From: CAYNLK01 sp964398055
Lineage (GTDB): Bacteria > Chloroflexota > Anaerolineae > 4572-78 > J111
NCBI GenBank assembly: GCA_964398055.1
Contig: CAYNLK010000066.1
Location: 1-32,521 of the forward strand
Length of the DNA: 32,521 bases
Direction of reading: 5' to 3'
Part shown: positions 1 to 8,037 of the stretch, one piece after another
Numbering within the stretch: position 1 is the first letter of the stretch
Layout of the letters: every line of letters begins with the position of its first letter
Position numbers and translations under genes: made by a program
Notes under the pieces: model-generated
The model's database searches: none
The model's input: only the letters and a program-made list of their open reading frames with translations
What the model was told of the DNA's origin: nothing

Positions 1-33
1 TCGATCTACCAGGTCCGTGAGCTATTTTATATC

Positions 34-74
34 AGTTGCCTTTTATCATACTAGTTGCCTTTTATCATACTAGT
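34..74. repeat. Tandem direct repeat, 19-bp unit, two copies
   Basis: A 19-base unit, AGTTGCCTTTTATCATACT, occurs twice in perfect tandem (34-52 and 53-71), followed by the first three bases of a third copy (72-74). It lies about 60 bases upstream of the oxidoreductase operon. Each unit contains TTGCCT, which resembles a -35 box, and AT-rich sequence. I see no convincing -10 at the right distance. It could be a duplicated operator or a simple slippage duplication; the sequence does not decide between them. Confidence 0.75.
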
Positions 75-133
75 GACATGTAGGCCGATTTTCACCCGGA
101 TTCGATTTAAGAAACACGTTCTAAGACTTGAAA

Positions 134-1306
134 ATGAGTTCATTTGATGTCATTGTCATCGGTGGGGGTATGGCCGGGGCGGCCATTACCTATCATCTGG
201 CCCGGTTGGGAGCCAAAACGTTGCTGCTGGAGAAAAATGAGCTGGGCAGCGGCAGCACCGCCGGTTGCGCCGGTCGAGTGCAGGTGTCCGAAGCGCAGCC
301 GGGGCTGAACCTGCAACTGGTGCAATTGGGGCTGGCTCGCTGGGCTGAACTGGAAAGTGAGCTGGAGCTCGACCTGGGCTGGGGCCGGCACGGCAACCTG
401 CTGCTGATCGATAGCGAGGCCCAATGGGCCGACTGGTCAAGGCGTTGCGACTGGTTCAGCCGTTTGGGGCTTCAGGTCGAGCTGGTTAGCCGGGCTGGTC
501 TCAGTCGCCTTGAACCGGGTTTGGACTCGACCGGCTATCTGGGGGCGGTGTACGATCAAGAAGAGGGCCATGGCGATCCGTTTAAATTTGTGTTTGGTTA
601 TGCCCGGCAGGCCTGTCGTTATGGGGCGGTGATCCGGCAGCACTGCCCGGTGGTGGGTTTCGAGATGGCTGGCCAGCGCCTAACCGGGGTTAAAACTGCG
701 GCCGAGACTTTTGGCGCGGCTCAAGTAGTGCTGGCGGCCGGGGCCTGGTCGCCACAGTTGGGACAACTTATGGGTGTGGATCTTCCGCTCCAGCACAGCC
801 ACGCCGAAGCCATCATCACCGAGCGAGTTGCCCCACTGGTGCGTAACCATATCGGCCTGGCCGATTTCTACGAGACCATTCACAACAGCCCGCAGGCGGT
901 TTCGGTTGGTTTCAGGCAGTTGCCTAACGGCTCGATCCTCGTCACCGAGGCAGTCGATGCTCATTTACATTTTCAGCGCCGCAATACGGCCTGGGGACCG
1001 GCCAGTATCGCCGCTAATCTGCTCAAGCTGTTCCCGGCGCTGGACCGGGTGAGGGTGGTGCGTAGTTGGGCCAGACCCACCCCTTTTGCCGCCGACGAAC
1101 AGCCGCTCATCGGCCCGTTGCCGGCCTGGGACAACCTGTATGTGGCGCTCTACTTCCACCTGTCGCTCACGACCCTGCCGGCGGTGAGCGCCCTGATTGC
1201 CGCCGAGGTGCTGGGGCAGCCGGTCGAGCCGGCGTTGACGCCGTTTGCCCCGGCCAGATTCTATCAAAACCAGAAGTCGGCTGAATTTGCCGGGGTTGGG
1301 AGATGA
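134..1306 (+). CDS. FAD-dependent amine/imino-acid dehydrogenase subunit (DAO family, HcnC/OoxB/SoxB-like)
   Basis: This is a DAO-family flavoprotein of about 390 residues. The N-terminus carries the dinucleotide-binding GxGxxG (VIGGGMAGAA) followed by an acidic strand end (LLLEK). A second conserved glycine patch near the C-terminus (PLIGPLPAWDNLYVAL) is typical of the FAD-binding fold. Relatives oxidise glycine, sarcosine, opines, proline or D-hydroxyproline. Those in hydrogen cyanide synthase, opine dehydrogenase and D-hydroxyproline dehydrogenase work with a small [2Fe-2S] subunit and a large flavoprotein subunit, and both are encoded next here. I therefore read this as the substrate-oxidising subunit of a three-part enzyme; the substrate is not evident. 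An upstream TTG at 128 is possible, but ATG at 134 places the Rossmann strand at the usual distance. Neither start has a clear ribosome binding site. Confidence 0.85.
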   Translation: MSSFDVIVIGGGMAGAAITYHLARLGAKTLLLEKNELGSGSTAGCAGRVQVSEAQPGLNLQLVQLGLARWAELESELELDLGWGRHGNLLLIDSEAQWADWSRRCDWFSRLGLQVELVSRAGLSRLEPGLDSTGYLGAVYDQEEGHGDPFKFVFGYARQACRYGAVIRQHCPVVGFEMAGQRLTGVKTAAETFGAAQVVLAAGAWSPQLGQLMGVDLPLQHSHAEAIITERVAPLVRNHIGLADFYETIHNSPQAVSVGFRQLPNGSILVTEAVDAHLHFQRRNTAWGPASIAANLLKLFPALDRVRVVRSWARPTPFAADEQPLIGPLPAWDNLYVALYFHLSLTTLPAVSALIAAEVLGQPVEPALTPFAPARFYQNQKSAEFAGVGR

Positions 1307-1316
1307 AGGGATCATA

Positions 1317-1634
1317 ATGGGATCGCTGCGGATTGACCAGTCTCACCCCTTACTGCCCGCAGTTGAGCGGGGCAGAGCCATCACCGTGCTGGTGGACGGC
1401 CAGGCCGTGACCGCCTACCAGGGCGAAACCGTAGCCACGGTGCTGTTGGCCGGTGGTCGCCGAAACTACCATTACTCCACCAGACCGACGAGCAAACTAC
1501 GGCCGGGCTTCTTTTGCGGCATCGGTGTGTGTTATGGCTGTACTGTTTGGGTTGACGGTTATCTGCAGCGAGCCTGCCTGACGCCGGTGGTGGAAAATAT
1601 GCAAATACTCACCCGGCCGGAGGTGTCTCCATGA
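1317..1634 (+). CDS. [2Fe-2S] ferredoxin-like small subunit of amine dehydrogenase (HcnA-like)
   Basis: A 105-residue plant-type [2Fe-2S] domain. The four cluster ligands are visible as Cx4Cx2Cx11C (C67, C72, C75, C87), preceded by the beta-grasp strand pattern (ITVLVDGQAV). The length matches HcnA (about 100 residues) and the gamma subunits of opine and D-hydroxyproline dehydrogenases. It probably passes electrons between the two flavin subunits encoded on either side. The start is ATG 1317, because AAGGG ends 6 bases upstream and the preceding gene stops at 1306; an in-frame ATG at 1245 lies inside that gene and is unlikely. The stop overlaps the next start as ATGA (1631-1634), so the three genes are probably translationally coupled. 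Confidence 0.88.
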   Translation: MGSLRIDQSHPLLPAVERGRAITVLVDGQAVTAYQGETVATVLLAGGRRNYHYSTRPTSKLRPGFFCGIGVCYGCTVWVDGYLQRACLTPVVENMQILTRPEVSP

Positions 1635-3040
1635 CCGTCTCCACGGACGTGGCCGTTATCGGCGCCGGGCCGGCCGGTTTGAGCGCGGCGCTGGCTGCGG
1701 CTGAGCTGGGCGTCGAGGTCTATCTGATCGATAGCTGCCGCCAGGCGGGGGGACAATATTTCAAGCAGTTGCCCGCGGAATTCAGCGCGGCTGCGTTAAC
1801 GATCCACCAACGTGAAGCCGCAGCTCTGTTAGCCCGGCTGGCCCAGCCTAATATCAAACTTCTCACCGAGACACTGGTTTGGGGCATATATGAAGATAAT
1901 TTGCTGACCCTATCAGGTCCGCGAGCGCCCACTCGCCTGCAAGCCCGGGCGGTGATTCTGGCCACCGGGGCCTATGATCGGCCGGTTGCTTTTCCGGGTT
2001 GGACTCTGCCCGGTGTAATCACGGCCGGCGCGGCCCAAACCATGCTCAAACACCAGCGCCTGCTGCCCGGCCGGCGCATCTTGTTGGCCGGCACCGGCCC
2101 GTTACAACTGGCGGTCGCGGCCGGACTGGTCTGGGGGGGCGCGGACGTAGCCGCGGTGCTGGAGGGTAATCCCCACTTGCTCAAGGTGGGTTTGAGCCGG
2201 GCCTGGTTGATGTGGGGGCAGGGCGCTCGCCTGGCCGAGGGCTTTACCTACGCCCGCACCCTGTGGCAGGCGGGCGTACCCTATCGCTTGGGTTGGGGTC
2301 TGGTCAGAGCCGTGGGGACGCCTGCCGGCGGTGTAACCGGGGCGGTGATCGCCAAACTGGACTCGGCCTGGCGGCCTATCCCCGGCACTGAACAGACCGT
2401 AGCGTGTGATACTGTCTGTGTGGGTTATGGCCTGGCACCGGCCACCGAGTTGAGTCGTCTGGCCGGGGCTGAGCACAGTTACCGGCCAGAATTGGGCGGC
2501 TGGGCGCCGGTGCGTGACCCGTTCAAGCAGACCAGCGTGCCCCGGCTATACGCCGTGGGCGATGGGGCCGGCATCGGTGGGGCGCTGCTGGCGCGGCTGG
2601 AAGGTCGTTTGGCCGGTCTGGCCGCGGCCCAACGAATTAGAGACGACCACGTGACCGCCACCCAGTTGGCCGGGCGATTAAGGCCCGAGTTGAAACAGGT
2701 AGCCCGTGAGCAAAGATTTCAGCAACTATATGGCCGCCTGTTTACGCCCGGTCCGGGCCTGGCTGAGTTGGCGGATGATGAGACGGTGATCTGTCGTTGC
2801 GAGATGGTCAAATTGGCTGAGGTCAAGGCGGCCATTGCTCTGGGCGCGGACTCGGCGTCGGCGGTAAAGGGGTTAACTCGAACCGGTATGGGCGACTGCC
2901 AGGGGCGCATGTGCGGTATGTTGGTGGCGGCTGAAGTGGCCCGGCTAACCGGCCGGGATCTGGCAGCCGTGGGAACCTACACCGCCCGTCCCCCGATTCA
3001 TCCTTTACCGCTGGAATTGTTGGCCAATGCCGCAAAGTGA
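1631..3040 (+). CDS. NAD(P)/FAD-dependent oxidoreductase with C-terminal BFD-like [2Fe-2S] domain (HcnB/OoxA-like)
   Basis: A 469-residue flavoprotein of the pyridine nucleotide-disulfide reductase fold. The first FAD motif is at the N-terminus (VIGAGPAGLSAA). A second nucleotide-binding motif (GTGPLQLAVAAG) lies near residue 155, and the FAD-closing motif YAVGDGAGIGG near residue 305. The C-terminus is a bacterioferritin-associated-ferredoxin-like domain with cluster ligands C388, C390, C423 and C428 (CxC...Cx4C). This is the architecture of HcnB, OoxA and the large subunit of D-hydroxyproline dehydrogenase. It overlaps the ferredoxin gene by 4 bases. The gene order here is C-A-B relative to hcnABC. 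The substrate (glycine, opine, proline-type or sarcosine) cannot be told from sequence alone. Confidence 0.88.
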   Translation: MTVSTDVAVIGAGPAGLSAALAAAELGVEVYLIDSCRQAGGQYFKQLPAEFSAAALTIHQREAAALLARLAQPNIKLLTETLVWGIYEDNLLTLSGPRAPTRLQARAVILATGAYDRPVAFPGWTLPGVITAGAAQTMLKHQRLLPGRRILLAGTGPLQLAVAAGLVWGGADVAAVLEGNPHLLKVGLSRAWLMWGQGARLAEGFTYARTLWQAGVPYRLGWGLVRAVGTPAGGVTGAVIAKLDSAWRPIPGTEQTVACDTVCVGYGLAPATELSRLAGAEHSYRPELGGWAPVRDPFKQTSVPRLYAVGDGAGIGGALLARLEGRLAGLAAAQRIRDDHVTATQLAGRLRPELKQVAREQRFQQLYGRLFTPGPGLAELADDETVICRCEMVKLAEVKAAIALGADSASAVKGLTRTGMGDCQGRMCGMLVAAEVARLTGRDLAAVGTYTARPPIHPLPLELLANAAK

Positions 3041-3055
3041 GTAGCAGGTTTCTCT

Positions 3056-5704
3056 ATGCTCAACTATGATGAAGTTCTTGACCACATTATCGAGCAGGTG
3101 AGTCGGGTCGTTTCGCTTGACGCAGCCTGTATTCTGCTGATCGAGGGCGATACGGCCCGCGTCGCTCGCTGGCGGGGTTACAGCCTATTGGGAGCTGAAG
3201 GCGCTATTGCTTCGGCCAGATTCAAGATATCATCGATCCCATCGTTGCTGACTGTCCTGGAAACCGGCGAGGCGGTTGTGGTTAGTGAGGTTGAGGCCAC
3301 CGACCCCTGGGTGAGCCAATCAGGCCAGAGTTGGGTTAAAGCTTATGTTAATGTACCTATTGGTACGTCTGCCCTGACTTCGTCAAAACAGCCCGCCACT
3401 AAGAAAAGGAAAGTCATCGGTTATTTGCATGTGGCCAATGCCGCGATCGGGGCCTATGTTGGCGTTGAGATCGAGCTGCTGCAAGCTTTCGTCGACCAGG
3501 CCGCGGTCGCGCTCGACAATGCTCGCCTGTTCGATCAAGCCCGGTTGGAAATTGTGGAGCGGGTGCGCGCCTTGAAGATGGAACGGAATTTCATCTCGGC
3601 GATTCTGGACACGGCCGGCGCCTTAATTATCATTTTGAATTCCCAGGGCCGTATTCTGCGCTTCAACCGGGCCTGTGAAAGGATTACCGGTTACTCATTG
3701 AATGAGGTTCGAGGGAAATATTCTTGGGATTTGTTTGTCCCACCGGAGGAGAAAGAAGGGTTAATGAGCCGTTTTGAACAGCTACGGCGGGGCCAGGTGC
3801 CGAGTGAATACGAAAATTCCTGGGTGACGCAGGGGGGCGACCGGCGAATCATCTCCTGGTCAAATACGGCCCTGTTCGATAACGCCGGCGCGGTTGAATA
3901 TATTATCAGTATTGGTATTGATATAACCGAACGCAAGCGGGCCGAAGAGGCGCTGCGCGAAAGTGAAGAGCGTTATGCGCTGGCCGCGTTGAGTGCCAGC
4001 GATGGTTTATGGGATTGGAACCTCAAAACTAACAAGATCTATTTTTCTTCTCGCTGGAAGGCGATGCTCGGTTGTCAGGAGGATGAAGTTGGCGATAGCC
4101 CGGTCGAATGGTTTAGCCGGGTCCATCCTGAGGATTTGCCCCAGCTCAAGGCCGATATCTGCGATTATTTGCACGGCCAGGCTTCAGCTGTAATACCCTT
4201 TAAAAACGAACAGCGTATCTTGCATCGAGACGGCCGGTATCGTTGGGTCCTTTGCCAGGGGCTGGCAGTTTGGGCAGACAATCAGCAGCCAACCCGCCTG
4301 GCCGGTTCCCAGACTGACATTACCCAACGCAAACTGGCCGAAGCCCAATTGATGCACAGCGCCTTTCACGATGCCTTGACCGGCTTACCGAACCGGACTC
4401 TTTTCCGCGAGCGGCTAGAACAGGCTATCGAGCAGGCCAAGGAAGATCAGGCCTATAAATTTGCGGTCCTTTTTCTTGACCTCGACCGCTTCAAGATCAT
4501 CAATGATAGCCTGGGACACTTGATTGGGGATAGGTTGCTGGTGGCCGTTGCCCGGCGGATAAAGGCACACCTGCGGCCTGATGATATGGTGGCGCGTCTA
4601 GGGGGGGATGAGTTTGCGATCTTGCTCAATAGTGTTCCCAGAGTTGACCAGGCGGTCGCCATTGCGGAGCGTATTCAGTTGGAATTGGCCAAACCGATTA
4701 TTTTGGAGGAGCAGCGGATATTTACGGCCACCAGTATCGGTATCGCTATAGGGTCAGACGAATATGATTGGCCGGACGATATCCTGCGTGACGCCGATAT
4801 GGCCATGTACCAGGCTAAAGCCAAGGGGCGGGCGCGTTACGAACTGTTCAAGGCTGATATGCGGACCCGGCTTGAAGAGATGTGGCAGCTTGAGGCTGAG
4901 TTGCGCCACGCGTTGGAGCGAGAGGAATTGCAGCTTTATTACCAGCCCATTGTATCCCTGGTAGATGGGAGTTTGGCGGGAGTAGAGGCCCTGCTGCGGT
5001 GGCAGCACCCCGAACGGGGTCTGGTTGATCCGATTGAGTTTATCCCTCTGGCCGAGGAGATTGGCTTGATTCCGGTCATCGGCGCCTGGGTTCTCCAGGC
5101 CGCCTGTACTCAGATGGTGGCCTGGCGCGCCGCCGGCTTTACCTCGCTGCGAGTCTCGGTCAATGTGTCACCGTTTCAATTGAAGCAGTCGCCTCAAGCC
5201 GACACCCTGCCCATCGAGGCTGAGTTGTTGCCCGACCTGGTGAAACGGACCCTGGCAGAAACGAATTTGCCCCCGCAGGCGTTAGAGTTGGAAATCACCG
5301 AGAGCATGACCATGCTTAATCAGGAGTTTAGTCTGGCTATGGTAAAAGCTTTGAGTGAACTGGGGGTTAGAATTGCGGTTGACGATTTTGGCCTGGGTTC
5401 GGCGCTCGATTTTCTAACCTATTTTCCCATCTCCACCTTAAAGATTGACCAATCCTTTGTGCGAGGGATGACGGGTGAGTCGCGCGATGCCGCCTTTATC
5501 GCCGCTATTATTGCGATGGCTCATAGCTTGAAATTGAAGGTTGTGGCCGAAGGGGTTGAAACGGAAGCCCAATTGGCCCTGCTGAAGGCGCAACAGTGTG
5601 ACGAAGTGCAGGGTTACTTGCTGAGTCGTCCCTTATCGGTCAAGGCGATAACGGAACTGTTGCAGGCAGAACAACGGCTAGGAGCTGGTAGCAGGGGAGG
5701 CTGA
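3056..5704 (+). CDS. GAF-PAS-PAS-GGDEF-EAL cyclic-di-GMP turnover protein
   Basis: An 882-residue soluble sensor/output protein with no membrane segment. Order: GAF (about 5-160), PAS with PAC tail (about 175-300, ending DITERKRAEEAL), second PAS/PAC (about 305-430, ending DITQRKLAEAQL), GGDEF (about 435-605) and EAL (about 615-870). The diguanylate cyclase signature GGDEF (516-520) is intact, and an allosteric I-site RPDD sits exactly five residues before it. The phosphodiesterase motif EALLRW starts at E644; DDFG, LKID and VAEGVE motifs are also present, so both activities are possible. The start lies 15 bases after the dehydrogenase large subunit and no promoter is evident, so it may be co-transcribed. 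That would link the sensor to the same substrate or redox signal, but this is inference. Confidence 0.93.
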   Translation: MLNYDEVLDHIIEQVSRVVSLDAACILLIEGDTARVARWRGYSLLGAEGAIASARFKISSIPSLLTVLETGEAVVVSEVEATDPWVSQSGQSWVKAYVNVPIGTSALTSSKQPATKKRKVIGYLHVANAAIGAYVGVEIELLQAFVDQAAVALDNARLFDQARLEIVERVRALKMERNFISAILDTAGALIIILNSQGRILRFNRACERITGYSLNEVRGKYSWDLFVPPEEKEGLMSRFEQLRRGQVPSEYENSWVTQGGDRRIISWSNTALFDNAGAVEYIISIGIDITERKRAEEALRESEERYALAALSASDGLWDWNLKTNKIYFSSRWKAMLGCQEDEVGDSPVEWFSRVHPEDLPQLKADICDYLHGQASAVIPFKNEQRILHRDGRYRWVLCQGLAVWADNQQPTRLAGSQTDITQRKLAEAQLMHSAFHDALTGLPNRTLFRERLEQAIEQAKEDQAYKFAVLFLDLDRFKIINDSLGHLIGDRLLVAVARRIKAHLRPDDMVARLGGDEFAILLNSVPRVDQAVAIAERIQLELAKPIILEEQRIFTATSIGIAIGSDEYDWPDDILRDADMAMYQAKAKGRARYELFKADMRTRLEEMWQLEAELRHALEREELQLYYQPIVSLVDGSLAGVEALLRWQHPERGLVDPIEFIPLAEEIGLIPVIGAWVLQAACTQMVAWRAAGFTSLRVSVNVSPFQLKQSPQADTLPIEAELLPDLVKRTLAETNLPPQALELEITESMTMLNQEFSLAMVKALSELGVRIAVDDFGLGSALDFLTYFPISTLKIDQSFVRGMTGESRDAAFIAAIIAMAHSLKLKVVAEGVETEAQLALLKAQQCDEVQGYLLSRPLSVKAITELLQAEQRLGAGSRGG

Positions 5705-5755
5705 ATCATAGTTCCTGATCGGGCTTGTCGGAGATAGATTGTACAAAAAGCCGGA

Positions 5756-5805
5756 GTCGAGGCTTTAGCCGGATAATGCCCAATTTCACTGGCTAAAGCC
5801 TCGAC
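5756..5805. terminator. Perfect 15-bp inverted repeat between convergent genes
   Basis: Arms GTCGAGGCTTTAGCC (5756-5770) and its exact reverse complement (5791-5805) are separated by 20 bases. The element lies between the convergent ends of the GGDEF-EAL gene (5704) and the M6 peptidase gene (5830), where a bidirectional terminator would be expected. There is no strong T-run on either side. The long loop and inner palindromic GGCTAAAGCC core would also fit a small dispersed palindromic repeat. Confidence 0.6.
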
Positions 5806-5829
5806 CCCTGAAATTTCTCTGACAAACTG

Positions 5830-7929
5830 CTAGTCGAGGGTGGTTATCTTGTATTCGTAGCTGGCCGGTTCGGTGGTGACAGGCGTGAGGCCGCTGACTA
5901 CCAGGATCACCCGGTCGAGACTATCACCCAGGCCGGTTATGGTCGTGGCGGCGCGATTGGCTTCATCGAGCGGCAGGCGGCGAATGTTGACGTCTGCGCC
6001 GACTTCAATCAACTGCACCAGAAATTTCTGGCGGAGCAGGTTGTCCATCCGGACGAAGCCTTCAGCCAGCCAACCATTCAGCCCATTTTCCACATCGTCG
6101 TAAAAACCTATTTCTGGAATGCTGATATCGTCGAGGGTCCAGCCCGGGCGGTTGACGGCGTCGTCGGTAACATACTCAAAACGGATCAACACTTCCTGGC
6201 CAGTGTAATCAGAAATGTCGATATTTTCTTCCAGCCAGATTGGTTCACCGCCGCCTGAGGTCCCGGTGTAGCCGGGGCCGTAGGCGCTGCCACTGTGGTT
6301 GGCGGTGTTGCTGTGGGGCGTGGCGAGGATGGTCCAGCTCTGCCCACCATTGGTTGAAATTTCAACGTAACCATAATCCCAATCAGACTCAATGTCGTAC
6401 CAGGTCCAATATTTCAGGGTGGCCTGGCTGACGCCACTCAAATCAAAGGCGCGGGTCAGGCGGCTGTTGCTGTCGTCGCCGCGGTGACTGTACCACTGGT
6501 GTTGGCCGCTGTGGGCCTGGGTATTGACCACCTTGACCTGGGTGGCGCCGCTGAAATCAAGCTTGAGATCACCGCGGCCGGTTAGCTCGATGTAATCGCT
6601 GCCATACTGGTACACCGTGGCCTGCTGCTCAACCGGATAAATGCTGTGACGTTCGGTTGGGAAAATTGGGCTCAATGGAATATCCCGGTAGCCCCACAAG
6701 CCGGCGTCATCAGTAGGGTCATTCAGGTAGTTGGCAATCAAAAAATCGGCAAAAATATCATCAAATCGCTCTGTATAACCATGTTCGGCCAGCACGGCGT
6801 TGAAACCGGCCAGGCCGTTGTGGGGATGAGCCACCACCGCCTGGGTCATTTCTTCGCCAAAGCGCTGCAAGAAATAACTCATAAAGAGAAAGCTACCGCC
6901 ATAATTGGCCAGAGCCGCGTCGGGTGTGTCGGCCCAGCCGGTCAGTTGGGTGTCGGGCATTGCGGTGAACGCTCCCACAAAATTGCTGATGCCATAACCA
7001 TTGATAAAGGTGGCCAGCTCACTCATGCCTTCATTGACCCAGGTGTCCTCGTTGCGGTCCTGATGCCAGTGAATCATGTGCTGAAATTCGTGGGCCAATA
7101 CACTGTCAAAGTAGGCGTTACCCGGCGACATCGCTTTCAGGTTGACAAAGAACATCTCTCGTTCATTGCTGTAAGGTTCGGCCAAAGCCGAATACTGATT
7201 TGAGGCCGAGAAATAACCGGCCACGCCCGGCACGTCGCCCATAAAAATATGGACCCGCCCGTCGCTATCAATGCCGGGCGACCATTCACTGCCAAAAAAG
7301 GCCCGGTTGGTCGGATAGGTCTCATTTTCAAAGCGTTCCGCCGAGCGTTTCAGGTCGGCTTCATTAACGTTGAACCCATCTTGCACCCACCAGTAGGAGT
7401 GGGGGGTGAGATATTTCAAGGTTGCGTTGGCCTGAAATTGCCGGGGCGGCGTCTGCTGGTTGTCGGTAACCCAGAAGGTGTCGGCGTCACCGAGGGCCAG
7501 GATTCTGGTTGTTTGGTGAGCGATTTTTGGAATATCCTGGCCGTTGTTTTTGAGCCGGATGGCCAACAAGCGTTGATCACGCTCAGGGATATTGGCCTGG
7601 AGCAGGAGTTGCTCGGTCGAGAGTTGTAAAGGGCTGGCCTGACCTGCCTCGCCTCCCTCCCGTGGTTCCGGCCTTGATTCTAACTCGGCCGTAGCGGTCT
7701 CGGCGGGAGTGGCGGTGATAGCGGGCGTGGAAGTAGGGCGCGTTGGTTCTATCCGTGGAATCGGTCTAGAGGTGACCGTAGGCGCCGGCTTGTTGATCTC
7801 ACTAACCGGGTGAGCCTGGTTGAATAGGGGAAGCAATTGCCGGGCAGCAATGGCCACGGCCAGACCCACACATAGCAGCAATAGGGCGGCGGTCAGTAGA
7901 ACAAATTTAAGCTGTTTTATTTTTGACAA
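5830..7929 (-). CDS. Exported M6-like (immune inhibitor A-type) zinc metalloprotease
   Basis: A 699-residue secreted or membrane-anchored protein. Residues about 8-32 form a hydrophobic signal/anchor segment, followed by a Pro/Thr-rich linker (about 40-90). The catalytic zinc motif HEFQH is at 280-284, with downstream acidic candidates in NEGMSE (E300, E304). The C-terminal third contains sequence like the carbohydrate-binding/MAM-like module of immune inhibitor A proteases (WTWYDIESDWDYGYVEIS, NGGQSW, WTLDDI). It probably degrades extracellular protein. The start is a TTG at 7929 with GGAG 8 bases upstream; no nearby ATG fits. The gene lies downstream of three exported Pro/Thr-linker proteins on the same strand, separated by an inverted repeat at 7958-8010. 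M6 assignment is from motif and domain style; the exact family could differ. Confidence 0.82.
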   Translation of the reverse strand: MSKIKQLKFVLLTAALLLLCVGLAVAIAARQLLPLFNQAHPVSEINKPAPTVTSRPIPRIEPTRPTSTPAITATPAETATAELESRPEPREGGEAGQASPLQLSTEQLLLQANIPERDQRLLAIRLKNNGQDIPKIAHQTTRILALGDADTFWVTDNQQTPPRQFQANATLKYLTPHSYWWVQDGFNVNEADLKRSAERFENETYPTNRAFFGSEWSPGIDSDGRVHIFMGDVPGVAGYFSASNQYSALAEPYSNEREMFFVNLKAMSPGNAYFDSVLAHEFQHMIHWHQDRNEDTWVNEGMSELATFINGYGISNFVGAFTAMPDTQLTGWADTPDAALANYGGSFLFMSYFLQRFGEEMTQAVVAHPHNGLAGFNAVLAEHGYTERFDDIFADFLIANYLNDPTDDAGLWGYRDIPLSPIFPTERHSIYPVEQQATVYQYGSDYIELTGRGDLKLDFSGATQVKVVNTQAHSGQHQWYSHRGDDSNSRLTRAFDLSGVSQATLKYWTWYDIESDWDYGYVEISTNGGQSWTILATPHSNTANHSGSAYGPGYTGTSGGGEPIWLEENIDISDYTGQEVLIRFEYVTDDAVNRPGWTLDDISIPEIGFYDDVENGLNGWLAEGFVRMDNLLRQKFLVQLIEVGADVNIRRLPLDEANRAATTITGLGDSLDRVILVVSGLTPVTTEPASYEYKITTLD

Positions 7930-7957
7930 AAGCCTGTCTCCGAAAAGGGGCAGGTGT

Positions 7958-8010
7958 GCCGCACCCTGAGTAGCTCTGAGCCAAGCGGGGAGCGTATCGA
8001 AGGGTGCGGC
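7958..8010. repeat. 10-bp inverted repeat in intergenic gap
   Basis: Arms GCCGCACCCT (7958-7967) and AGGGTGCGGC (8001-8010) are exact reverse complements. The interior has further weak symmetry (GCTCTGAGCCAAGC). It is 28 bases beyond the stop of the SH3-domain lipoprotein gene and before the M6 peptidase start. It may act as a terminator or attenuator on the minus strand. The core TCGAAGGGTG also appears in the hairpin at 31292-31332, which suggests a dispersed palindromic repeat family. Confidence 0.6.
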
Positions 8011-8037
8011 TATGATTGTAACGGCAAAGCAAAAATT

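Noticed and set aside
1245..1316. Longer N-terminus for the [2Fe-2S] subunit from ATG 1245
   Set aside because: It would overlap the preceding gene by 62 bases, while ATG 1317 has a proper binding site and gives the family length.
6646..7203. 185-codon open frame on the plus strand
   Set aside because: It is antisense to the M6 protease, which has a clear HExxH motif and domain pattern; the frame shows no recognisable protein features.
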